Source: Enterobacter cloacae subsp. cloacae ATCC 13047 (lineage in GTDB: Bacteria; Pseudomonadota; Gammaproteobacteria; Enterobacterales; Enterobacteriaceae). From it: a stretch of DNA of 64,000 nucleotides. The stretch spans positions 3,100,001 to 3,164,000 of the forward strand of contig NC_014121.1 of the NCBI RefSeq assembly GCF_000025565.1. Direction: 5' to 3'. The notes beneath the pieces are model-generated. The model was not told the origin of the DNA, did not search any database, and saw only the letters and a program-made list of their open reading frames with translations. Of the stretch, positions 50,701 to 58,239 are shown piece by piece. Every line of letters starts with the position of its first letter. Position 1 is the first letter of the stretch. Made by a program: the position numbers and the translations under genes.

Positions 50701-51938
50701 TCCCAGGCCGTTGCGGTTAACGTATACGCGTTGGAACCGCCATTTTTCCAGGCTGGAAGCGTAATCACCACCTGGGCCGGATCGGCACCCGGTGTGATTT
50801 TGCCGCCGTTACGTATCAAATTGTCACCCTGCCAGTCGATGCGTTCGAGCCCGTATTTCGTTTTAACCTTCGCGGTTACGGTCTGGCGGGCATTTTCATT
50901 CCCGGCAATGTTTTCTGGCAGTGCGAGCGAAATCAGCTCCTGCTTACGGTAATCCAGGACAATATTGTTATTACGATCGACCAGCTCCTGACGTGACCCC
51001 AGCAGCGTACGGCGTGCCCCCACCTGGTCCGCATCAAGCTGCGTGCGCAGCGGCACGCCCGGCGCCCAGTTGACCGCAAGGTTAAACTGCGTATCCGATG
51101 CCTCGCCTTTACCCATTTTTTGGTTTACACCCAGGGTAACCAGCGGAATGGGCGTATAGCTCAGTCCAACGGTTACGGCGTAAGGATCTTTCTGACGATC
51201 GTCCTCATCGTCACCGAAAAGCCCGACGTGCTGACCATAGTATTGTTCGTAGACGAGGTTCGCCCCAAGCTGCGGATAGGCGGGAAGATACCCGGTTGCA
51301 CGCAGGTCAAAGCCGTTCGCCACGCGCTCGTCATAATCGCGATAGCGGGACGAAGACATCCAGTCGCTTAAACGGTAGTAGCCGTTGGCTGAAAGACGCA
51401 GATAGTCCCAGCCTAGCTCGGCTCCAACACCAAGGCGCTGATGCTGATTCGCCGAAACCTGGCGATCGTAAAAGGTATTCACGCCCCACATCCATGCGGT
51501 ATTAAATTCACGGTAGCCAAACCCGACATTAACGATATTTCTGTCGTCGTGACGACGGCCACCCAATTGGGTGAACACCAGCGACGTTTTTTGCTCGTAT
51601 AAAGGGATAAGCAGATCTAACTCCGCGTCCTGAATGGAAAAATGCTCATCAGTACCGATATTCAGACGCGTGGTACCAAATTGATTTAACCAGGACTCAA
51701 TTTCCTGCGTGGCGGTATTTGTTGCCTGGGACGTAATTGCGCTGGCGACAGAACGGCCACTGCCGCTCTCCAACAGTGACCCCGCCTGCACGGCGGTTTG
51801 TGCCACTACCCGCTCGGTGGTTTGCGGCTCGGCTACCTTATCCTGCGCGGCGACGGGCGTCGCGCCCAGCGAAAATAACGACGGCGGAAGGAGTTGCAGT
51901 GCTATTTGCAACCAGGCTGCACATTTTTTCAGGCTCAT
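47781..51938 (-). CDS. inverse autotransporter adhesin (intimin/invasin family) with Ig-like repeats
   Basis: About 1385 residues. The signal peptide (MSLKKCAAWLQIALQLLPPS, cut near AQA at about 33) precedes an inverse-autotransporter barrel at about 70-350 (WLNQFGTTRLNIGTDEHFSI, then VGFGYREFNTAWMWGVNTFY). No LysM domain is seen. From about 430 to 1240 there are eight roughly 100-residue Big_1-type units, with repeated forms such as ADKQQAVANGSDSITWTAQV and GVEVNW. The last ~150 residues form a different, cysteine-bearing domain ending LDYTVTTTLTKN, with RGD in GVYRGDIKF. I chose 51938, eight bases after AAGGA; 51947 is an alternative. Predicted surface adhesin; ligand unknown. Confidence 0.88.
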   Translation of the reverse strand: MSLKKCAAWLQIALQLLPPSLFSLGATPVAAQDKVAEPQTTERVVAQTAVQAGSLLESGSGRSVASAITSQATNTATQEIESWLNQFGTTRLNIGTDEHFSIQDAELDLLIPLYEQKTSLVFTQLGGRRHDDRNIVNVGFGYREFNTAWMWGVNTFYDRQVSANQHQRLGVGAELGWDYLRLSANGYYRLSDWMSSSRYRDYDERVANGFDLRATGYLPAYPQLGANLVYEQYYGQHVGLFGDDEDDRQKDPYAVTVGLSYTPIPLVTLGVNQKMGKGEASDTQFNLAVNWAPGVPLRTQLDADQVGARRTLLGSRQELVDRNNNIVLDYRKQELISLALPENIAGNENARQTVTAKVKTKYGLERIDWQGDNLIRNGGKITPGADPAQVVITLPAWKNGGSNAYTLTATAWDKHGNASDTARMTVNVNGMDVTTLQPSLTASPSRLPADGTSQSVLTLALKTASGEAATGLSERLGASITLKNAVTGTAAPVAPQISAFRETSSGVYSATLISGTAPATLTIQTFIDGNIKLATASVTEEAVSEVVELASLSPSTVSAPADGVTPIVVVASVVDRSGNPVSGQEVKWTADNAAVQLSAERTLTNEQGQASIQLISRDVVATTVSAQLADGNPLSTPTLKFVADSASAQVRSVNVDKTRIVANNSDSVTYTAQVADNSNHPLEGVTVNWTVKREDGTTAGSKTSVTDAAGNATLSLSSAKTGVAWVYADVNQQNAVRAEAVTFVADTSTQRIAAVVADKQQAVANGSDSITWTAQVRDLQGNAISGVEVNWSADNPDVKLAASSTRTDAQGNASLVVTSLKSGSVVITAQTAESAPVRADSATFTADLTTAKMTEMAADSVTAVANGTDGITVRTTVVDANDNPVDGAKVGWAVSPSGATLSDTSSVTNASGEASVTLRSETAGEYSLQATFGSNTLRVTKLTFTGDTTTAKLATLTADKTTGIVADSDTVLLTATVVDSHQNPVPGVAVNWSSSDAADVTLTPVSAMTNAQGQTETRFSSRKAGNMTVTATVNGSGQTLTLSVTGNPATAQFTSLSPDKKEAVADGNATIRWTATVEDANHNPLSGVDVAWRVDNSSVKLASASTKTNEAGQAVVTASTTTAGTATVSATVVGSTAAINAEPVTFIGDATTARVESLKASSDHAVVNTDRITYTAVVKDVNGNAVKNATVNWNTTLNTLSAQTSVTNGSGVATVKLSGPDTGTAKVSAESNNTTKTHQTVVFIASYSAMWSVTGSTSAFSTGAIFGFPSLGFVATGSTQGPTSLVWTAEGYSTLVVPMKDEQGNTRDVKIRAQRRSDCSTRPFNVAVLCSSWETTGYSASLKYVEADNPDLPSGVYRGDIKFAGKDWHSSWSLDYTVTTTLTKN

Positions 51939-52070
51939 TAAATTCATCCTTGAATAAAAAAAGAGCCATAGTACGTATCAGGACTTAAAGATAAAGTCGG
52001 CGCGTTTATTTTAAGAATCTATAAATATAAGCATTCACCTTATAAATATATTACAGCCCCCCTTTCCCCT

Positions 52071-53312
52071 TCAGCCCAAATATTCAATCACCGACAAACC
52101 GCCGTTATAATCCGTGCTGTAAATAATTCCCTGCGCATCCACAAAAACATCACACGACTGGATCACCTGCGGGCGATTCGGGCGTGTATCCATCATCCTT
52201 TCAGGTGCAGCAGGTACCAGCGCCCCCGTTTCCACCGGGCGGTAGGGATTCGAAATGTCATACGCACGCACCCCTGCATTCTGAAAGGTGGCGAAGATCA
52301 GCGTGGAGCTGACAAAGCTTCCCGGCCGGTTCTCGTGCAGATTATGCGGGCCGAAATGCGCGCCTTTCGCCACGTAGTCTCTTTCATCCGGCTGCGGGAA
52401 GGTGGAGATACTTACCGGGTTCGACGGCTCGCGGATATCAAACAGCCAGATGAACTTCTCGCCGTCCTCCTGGTTGTCGAGCACCGCTTCGTCGAGCACC
52501 ACCAGCAGATCGCGGTCCGGCAGCGGCAGCGCGGTATGCGTCCCGCCACCAAACGGCGGGCTCCAGTTGCGGTGGCTAATCAGCTTCGGCTGAGTGCGAT
52601 CTTTGACATCCAGCAGCGTTAAACCACCGTCACGCCAGCTGCCGTATGCCGTATCCCCGGCAATAATGGCATGATGCAGCGCGTAGCGTTCGCCTTCCGG
52701 CCACTCTGGCCGTTCACCTGCGGCCTGGTTCATCCCCGGCAGCCACCAGCGCCCTGCCACTTCGGGCTTACGCGGATCGGCCAGGTCGATGGTCAGGAAG
52801 ATATAGTCGGTAAAGCCGTCGATCAGCGCCGACACATAGGCCCAGCGACCGCCGACGTACCAGATGCGGTGGATACCAATGCCATGTAACGACAGAAAGC
52901 CGATTTCACGCGGCCTGTCCGGCGTGGAGATATCAAATACGCGCAGCCCGGCGCTCCAGCCTTTGTCCTGCACGTCGCTGACGGTCTCCCCCACCTGACG
53001 GGTGTAGTAGACCTTTTCATCGGCGAAACGGGCATCGGCAAACAGATCCCGGGCGTTAATCACCAGCAGTAAATCGTCGTGTGCCTGCAAATGCACATTC
53101 CAGGTGCCGGGCGGCGCAGGTATATAACCCGCCGCTTTCGGGTTTTTCGGGTCGCGCACGTCAACAATCGAAAAGCCCTGCGACACCATATGGCCAATAT
53201 ACGCATAACCGCGGTGCACCATCAGCTGCACGCCGTCCGGGCGACCGCCCTGGTCGCTATGGCCAATCAGCCGCATATTGCGGCTGTATTCAGGGGTGGG
53301 TAATGTTGTCAC
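52071..53312 (-). CDS. LVIVD-repeat beta-propeller protein
   Basis: 413 residues, starting GTG after GGAGCTAAAG, no signal peptide. Propeller-blade repeats of LVIVD type appear as GFSIVDVRDPKNPKAAGYIP, LRVFDISTPDRPREIGFLSL, FLTIDLADPRKPEVAGRWWL, LTLLDVKDRTQPKLI, WLFDIREPSNPVSIS and VRAYDISNPYRPVETGAL. Histidine-rich loops (HGIGIHRIWY, HFGPHNLHENR, HHAIIAGD) could bind metal. Last gene of the ABC importer operon, 43 bases after the binding protein with a REP unit between. Function unknown; I suggest an accessory or catabolic step for the imported compound. Confidence 0.8.
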   Translation of the reverse strand: MTTLPTPEYSRNMRLIGHSDQGGRPDGVQLMVHRGYAYIGHMVSQGFSIVDVRDPKNPKAAGYIPAPPGTWNVHLQAHDDLLLVINARDLFADARFADEKVYYTRQVGETVSDVQDKGWSAGLRVFDISTPDRPREIGFLSLHGIGIHRIWYVGGRWAYVSALIDGFTDYIFLTIDLADPRKPEVAGRWWLPGMNQAAGERPEWPEGERYALHHAIIAGDTAYGSWRDGGLTLLDVKDRTQPKLISHRNWSPPFGGGTHTALPLPDRDLLVVLDEAVLDNQEDGEKFIWLFDIREPSNPVSISTFPQPDERDYVAKGAHFGPHNLHENRPGSFVSSTLIFATFQNAGVRAYDISNPYRPVETGALVPAAPERMMDTRPNRPQVIQSCDVFVDAQGIIYSTDYNGGLSVIEYLG

Positions 53313-53326
53313 CTTTAGCTCCTTTC

Positions 53327-53354
53327 GCCGGGTGGCGGCTGCGCCTTACCGGGC
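53327..53354. repeat. REP-like unit (GCCGGGTGGC family)
   Basis: GCCGGGTGGCGG...CCTTACCGGGC between the binding-protein gene and the LVIVD gene inside the operon. It may lower or stabilise parts of the transcript. Confidence 0.7.
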
Positions 53355-53355
53355 A

Positions 53356-54420
53356 CTATTTTGACTTCGCTTCCAGCGTCGCAAACCACGGCGCAATAAA
53401 GTCTTCGGTCTGTCCCCAGCCCGGAATGATTTTCCCCAGCGACGCCACGTTCACCGCACCCGGCTGGGCGGTCAGCAGCGCCTGCGGGATCGCCGCTGCT
53501 TTAAAATCATAGGTCGCAGGCGTCGGCTCTCCGGCAATCTTGTTAGCGATCAGACGCACGTTAGTTGCCCCAATCAGCTTTGGATCCACCGCCACGCTCA
53601 CTGCCCACGGGCTTCCCGGCTCGCGCATCAGCTGTAAATCCTGGTTGGAGATGTCGATGCTGTAGAGCTTGATTTCAGTGCGGCCATTCTCCTTGAGGGC
53701 TTTATACGCCCCCTGGCTGAAGGCGTCCCAGGTGCCCCAGATAGCGTCGATTTTACCTTTCGGGTATTTCGCCAGAATTGCCCCGACCTTGTTGGCGGTA
53801 TCGCCCTGCACGTCCGACGACACCGCGCCAATAGACTCCAGCTCTTTGATATTCGGGTACTGTTTCTGCAGTTCCTTATACGCCGTCTGACGACGCTCCA
53901 TCGGCGGGAAACCGGCGACCCACAGCTTGACGATATTGGCCTTGCCGTTGAAATCTTTCGCCAGCTGGCCGAAGGAGAGATTCGTCAGGGAGGCATCGTC
54001 CTGCTGGGTGACCGTCACGCCTGGGATCTCGCCGTTGACGGCGGTATCAAACACCGAAACCTTAATCCCGGCATCCACCGCCTTCTTCACCAGCGCGGTC
54101 GCATACGGATCACGCCCCTGAGAGAGAATAATCCCGTCATATTTCTGGCTGATCGCCTGATTCACAAAGTCCTGGAATTTTGCGTCGTCACCGTTGCTTA
54201 AAAAGGTGCTGACCTTAAAGCCAAGTTTTTTCCCTTCCTGAATCGCCCCGGCGACAAACTGCGTGGTGTTGTCATCCGAGCCAAGGTTGCGGATCACCGC
54301 AATGCGAATGGGGCCGTCGTGGTTGGCAATGGCCGCCGGAACCGGTGCAGGTGTGGCCGCAAATCCCGGCAGAGAGGTGAGTAACCCAAGAGCCACCAAA
54401 GAGAGTGCAATCTTTTTCAT
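53356..54420 (-). CDS. sugar-type ABC transporter substrate-binding protein
   Basis: 354-residue periplasmic binding protein of the ribose/galactose (Peripla_BP_4) class. Signal peptide MKKIALSLVALGLLTSLPGF, cut near FAA (about 22). Ligand-fold segments GAIQEGKKLGFKVSTF, QKYDGIILSQGRDPYATALV and GTWDAFSQGAYKAL. Located downstream of a ribose-class permease and ATPase under a MetJ-like operator. Substrate inferred as methylthioribose or a related thiosugar; not shown. Confidence 0.88.
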   Translation of the reverse strand: MKKIALSLVALGLLTSLPGFAATPAPVPAAIANHDGPIRIAVIRNLGSDDNTTQFVAGAIQEGKKLGFKVSTFLSNGDDAKFQDFVNQAISQKYDGIILSQGRDPYATALVKKAVDAGIKVSVFDTAVNGEIPGVTVTQQDDASLTNLSFGQLAKDFNGKANIVKLWVAGFPPMERRQTAYKELQKQYPNIKELESIGAVSSDVQGDTANKVGAILAKYPKGKIDAIWGTWDAFSQGAYKALKENGRTEIKLYSIDISNQDLQLMREPGSPWAVSVAVDPKLIGATNVRLIANKIAGEPTPATYDFKAAAIPQALLTAQPGAVNVASLGKIIPGWGQTEDFIAPWFATLEAKSK

Positions 54421-54439
54421 TTTTTATCCCGTTGTGTTG

Positions 54440-55435
54440 TCAGCGTTTTTGTATGTAAGTAATCGCCAGCGCCACGGCAAGCACCAGCCCTTTTATAATG
54501 TCCATGGCGTAATACGGTACGGAGAGCATCACCAGCCCGTTCGACAGCACGCCCAGAATGACCGCCCCCACCAGCGTTCCCAGCGCGTTCGGCTTGCCGG
54601 AACCGGCCAGCGAAAAGCCGATCCACGCTGCCGCCACCGCGTCCATCAGATACCCGCCGCCCGCATTCACCTGCGACGACCCAATGCGCGAGGCCAGCAA
54701 AATCCCGCCCAGACCGGCCAGCAGCGAGGCAAGCACGTAGGCCGCAACCTTGTAGCGCGTGGTGCGGATGCCCGAAAGGCGCGCCGCCTCCGGGTTGCCG
54801 CCGATGGCATACATGCGCCGGCCGTGGGTGGTCAGTGACAATCCCAGCTGTGCCAGTAGGGTCACCGCCAGCATGATGATGACGATGGTCGGCACCTGCC
54901 CCAGCAGGCTGAACGCCGCCGGAATGGTTCCTTCCGCCATATCACCGCTCGGCAGCACCATGTTTTCGGTAATCGAGCCGCCGTAGCTGTAGGTCATCGC
55001 CACGCCCTGAATGACGAACAGGCTGGCAAGCGTGGCGAGCATGTCCGGAATACGCAGAATGACGATCAGAAAGGCGTTAAACAGCCCGACCAGGGTACAG
55101 AGCGCAAGGGTGATCACAATCGATTCGGTGGTGCCGAAGCCGTGCCAGACGAAGAGCGAAATCACCAGCGCATTCGCCAGCGACGCCGTGGAGCCAACGG
55201 AGAGATCGAACCCGCCCACGGTGAGTGAAATCGATACGCCGATGGCGATCACCGTCACGATGGCGATCGAGCGCAGAATGTTGATGATGTTGTTCGGGTC
55301 GAGGAAGCTGTCCGACGCCAGGCCAAAAACCACCACCAGCGCCACCACGGTGAGCAACATGCCCCACCTGTAGAGAAAGTCGAAAATCTGTTGACGGCCA
55401 GACGCCGCCGCAGTCACTGAAAGGGCTTTGCTCAC
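54440..55435 (-). CDS. sugar-type ABC transporter permease
   Basis: 331-residue RbsC-like permease with about eight to ten hydrophobic helices. The class motif is DLSVGSTASLANALV near 75, and GNPEAARLSGI near 215 is the EAA-type loop. GTG start overlapping the ATPase stop by four bases (GTGA), after GGAGGAACGGCG. One permease gene implies a homodimer. Confidence 0.9.
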   Translation of the reverse strand: MSKALSVTAAASGRQQIFDFLYRWGMLLTVVALVVVFGLASDSFLDPNNIINILRSIAIVTVIAIGVSISLTVGGFDLSVGSTASLANALVISLFVWHGFGTTESIVITLALCTLVGLFNAFLIVILRIPDMLATLASLFVIQGVAMTYSYGGSITENMVLPSGDMAEGTIPAAFSLLGQVPTIVIIMLAVTLLAQLGLSLTTHGRRMYAIGGNPEAARLSGIRTTRYKVAAYVLASLLAGLGGILLASRIGSSQVNAGGGYLMDAVAAAWIGFSLAGSGKPNALGTLVGAVILGVLSNGLVMLSVPYYAMDIIKGLVLAVALAITYIQKR

Positions 55436-56934
55436 GACGCCGTTCCTCCGGTTGAATAATAAAGTAGTGTCTCTTCACGGGCCTCGGCCCCGGGGATTTC
55501 CGCCACGATGCGTCCGTCCCAGAGCACGCAGATGCGGTCGCACAGCCCTACCAGTTCGGCAAATTCGCCCGAAGCGTAAATCACCCCTTTGCCCTCGCGG
55601 GCCAGGCCGTCGATCAGTTGAAACAGATCGGTCTTCGCTTTGACGTCAACGCCCTTGGTCGGCTCGTCGAATATCAGCACGCTGGCGTCATTGCGCAGCC
55701 ATTTGCCAATGGCAACCTTCTGCTGGTTACCGCCAGAAAGCCGACGTAAAACCTGCCCCGGCCCGCGTGTTCGCACGCCGACGCGGGCAATCACCTCTTC
55801 CGCCCAGCGCCACGCCTGACGATGACCAAAGAGACTCCAGCGCGAAAAGCTGTTATCTGCCGTAACGGCCAGGTTCATGCTCACCGGCTCGTCGATGAAA
55901 ATCCCCTCCTTGCGTCGCTCCTCCGGTACCAGCGCCAGCCCGCGCAGCACGGAATCGGCCGGATCGCGCGGTTTCCAGGGCTGATGATTGAGCTCGCCAC
56001 GCTCCACCCGGCTTTTGCTGGCACCAAACAGCGCCTTGCAGAGTTCGGTTTTGCCTGCGCCCGCCAGCCCGGCAATGCCGAGGATTTCGCCTTTACGCAG
56101 ATGCAGGGAGATATCTTTCAGCAACGCGTCGTCGTACAGCCCCTCAACCCGCAGCAGCGTCTCGTCGCTATGCACAGGACGTGCTGGCGGGTAGATATCG
56201 CTCAGTTCGTGGCCGAGCATCTTCTCGACGATCGCTTCACCGCTGAGATCCGCCATCGGGCCGGTCTCAATCAGCTTGCCATCGCGCAACACCGTTAAGG
56301 TGTCACAGATGGCTTTCAGCTCATGAATGCGGTGCGAGATAAACACCACGCCAATGCCCTGCTGCTTTAAACGCCGCACCACCGCGAACAGGCGTTCACT
56401 GTCGTGGGCATCCAGCGGTGCGGTAGGTTCATCGAGGATCAAAAAACGGCAGTGATGCGACAGCGCCCGCGCCAGCAGGATCTGCTGTTTTTCAGCCAAC
56501 GAACAGCTGTCGATGGAACGGCGAACGTCCAGCGTAACGTCGAGCTGCGCCAGCGCCTGCTTCGCCTGTTGACGAATAGCACGCCAGCGGTAGCGATGTC
56601 CCGGCTGCGCCAGCTGGTCGAGCATGATGTTTTCAGCGATGCTCAGCCCCGGAACCAGCGCCACGTCCACTTCCTGCTGCACAAGGTGGATCCCCAGCCG
56701 TTTGGCATCGAGCGGTTCGCGGATCGTCACCGGCTGGTTATTAATGCAGATCTCCCCCTCATAGCGATCGTGCGTTCCGCACAGCACCGCCATCAGCGTC
56801 GATTTCCCCGCGCCGTTAGCCCCGGTCAATGCATGCACCGATCCGCCGTTCAGGGTAAAGTCCACGCGCGACAGCGCCTGAAAGCCGGAAAAGGCCAGGC
56901 TGATACCGCGCATATCAAGGCGACTGGAAACCAT
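55432..56934 (-). CDS. sugar-type ABC transporter ATP-binding protein (two ABC domains)
   Basis: RbsA-like fused double ATPase of 500 residues. First domain Walker A GANGAGKST (about 39) and signature CSLAEKQQILLARAL, where LAEKQ replaces LSGGQ, as is common in this family's first half. Second domain has degenerate Walker A GLAGAGKTE and signature LSGGNQQKVAIGKWL. The ATG at 56934 has GAGGA ten bases before; a GTG at 56979 would add 15 residues with poor RBS spacing. First gene of the operon, divergent from hcxA. Confidence 0.9.
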   Translation of the reverse strand: MVSSRLDMRGISLAFSGFQALSRVDFTLNGGSVHALTGANGAGKSTLMAVLCGTHDRYEGEICINNQPVTIREPLDAKRLGIHLVQQEVDVALVPGLSIAENIMLDQLAQPGHRYRWRAIRQQAKQALAQLDVTLDVRRSIDSCSLAEKQQILLARALSHHCRFLILDEPTAPLDAHDSERLFAVVRRLKQQGIGVVFISHRIHELKAICDTLTVLRDGKLIETGPMADLSGEAIVEKMLGHELSDIYPPARPVHSDETLLRVEGLYDDALLKDISLHLRKGEILGIAGLAGAGKTELCKALFGASKSRVERGELNHQPWKPRDPADSVLRGLALVPEERRKEGIFIDEPVSMNLAVTADNSFSRWSLFGHRQAWRWAEEVIARVGVRTRGPGQVLRRLSGGNQQKVAIGKWLRNDASVLIFDEPTKGVDVKAKTDLFQLIDGLAREGKGVIYASGEFAELVGLCDRICVLWDGRIVAEIPGAEAREETLLYYSTGGTAS

Positions 56935-57034
56935 CCGCGTAGGATCCTCATTAATAGTTTGATTTATTGAATTTTTCACAGCTCCGGTTGACTGACAACG
57001 ACAGAAAAGGCATAAGATAAAGCCAAATATTATT

Positions 57035-57058
57035 AGCCATCCGGATGTCCAGACATAA
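57035..57058. promoter_or_regulatory. MetJ-type box array between ABC operon and hcxA
   Basis: Contiguous imperfect 8-mers AGCCATCC, GGATGTCC and AGACATAA, together closely resembling the metA/metF-type operators (CATCCGGATGTC then AGACAT). The array ends 36 bases before hcxA and lies about 100 bases from the ATPase start. Weaker per box than the other two sites. Confidence 0.6.
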
Positions 57059-57093
57059 CATCGGGTTAGCGCTTGCTAAAAAAGGACAACACC

Positions 57094-58182
57094 ATGAGCA
57101 ACACCGATATCCGCGTCGTTCACGGCCCGGCGAACTACTTTTCTCATCCCGGAAGCCTTGCGCATCTGCATGACTTCTTCACCCCGGAGCAGCTTTCCCG
57201 CGCGGTGTGGATCTACGGCGAACGCGCGCTTGAAGGCGCACGTCCCTACCTGCCGGAGAGCTTTGCGGCCCCCGGCGCAAAACACCTGTTGTTCAAAGGC
57301 CACTGTAGCGAGCGTGACGTCACCCATCTGGTGAATGAATCCGGCAGCGAGGCGGCCGTGGTGATTGGTGTTGGCGGCGGAGCGGTGATGGATACGGTCA
57401 AAGCCGTGGCGCGTCGTTTGGGCGTTCCGTTCGTGGGTATCCCGACCATCGCCGCTACCTGTGCGGCATGGACGCCGCTCTCCGTCTGGTACAACGATGC
57501 CGGGCAGGCGCTGCAGTTTGAAATTTTCGACGATGCCAACTTCCTGGTGCTGGTGGAGCCGCAAATCATCCTTAACGCCCCGGCGGAATACCTGCTGGCT
57601 GGTATCGGCGATACCCTGGCGAAGTGGTATGAAGCGGTTGTACTCGCACCGCAGCCTGAACACCTGCCGCTGACCGTACGTCTGGGGATTAACGGCGCGC
57701 TGGCTATCCGCGCCGTGCTGCTGGAACGCAGCGAGGACGCGCTGGCTGACCAGCAGCACGGCGAAGCAACGCAGGCATTCAGGGATGTGGTGGATGCCAT
57801 TATTGCCGGTGGCGGCATGGTCGGTGGGCTCGGCGAACGTTATACACGCGTGGCGGCGGCACATGCGGTGCATAACGGCTTAACCGTCCTGCCGCAGACG
57901 GAAAAATACCTGCACGGCACCAAAGTGGCCTACGGCATTCTGGTGCAAAGCGCCCTGCTCGGTCAGGACGACGTGCTGGCGCAGCTTATCACCGCGTATG
58001 AGCGCTTTAACCTGCCGACCCGGCTTCGCGAGCTGGAGGTGGATATCAACAACCGTGACGAACTGGACAAGGTCATCAATCACACCCTGCGCCCGGTGGA
58101 GTCGATTCACTATTTGCCCGTGGCGCTCACACCTGACGTTCTGCGCGCGGCATTCGAGAAAGTGGAATCCTTCAGCCGTTAA
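57094..58182 (+). CDS. hcxA: hydroxycarboxylate dehydrogenase A (YbdH)
   Basis: Iron-containing/glycerol-dehydrogenase-family NADPH-dependent reductase of 2-oxo acids; 362 residues as in E. coli. The nucleotide motif is GVGGGAVMDT (about 95). Metal ligands are likely in GIGDTLAKWYE, HAVHNGL and LHGTKVAYG. In E. coli it is next to ybdL; here about 14 kb lies between them. The ATG at 57094 follows AAAGGACAACACC. It might reduce 2-oxo-4-methylthiobutanoate, which would link it to salvage; that is inference. Confidence 0.93.
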   Translation: MSNTDIRVVHGPANYFSHPGSLAHLHDFFTPEQLSRAVWIYGERALEGARPYLPESFAAPGAKHLLFKGHCSERDVTHLVNESGSEAAVVIGVGGGAVMDTVKAVARRLGVPFVGIPTIAATCAAWTPLSVWYNDAGQALQFEIFDDANFLVLVEPQIILNAPAEYLLAGIGDTLAKWYEAVVLAPQPEHLPLTVRLGINGALAIRAVLLERSEDALADQQHGEATQAFRDVVDAIIAGGGMVGGLGERYTRVAAAHAVHNGLTVLPQTEKYLHGTKVAYGILVQSALLGQDDVLAQLITAYERFNLPTRLRELEVDINNRDELDKVINHTLRPVESIHYLPVALTPDVLRAAFEKVESFSR

Positions 58183-58239
58183 ACGCGCCGAGCGACTATA
58201 CCTAATGATGATTCTCACCACTCTCGCAACGAGGTCATC

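Noticed and set aside
48000..51000. Periodic sequence in the adhesin gene as a CRISPR or satellite array
   Set aside because: The periodicity of about 300 bases comes from diverged protein repeats (Ig-like units), not from exact DNA repeats with spacers.
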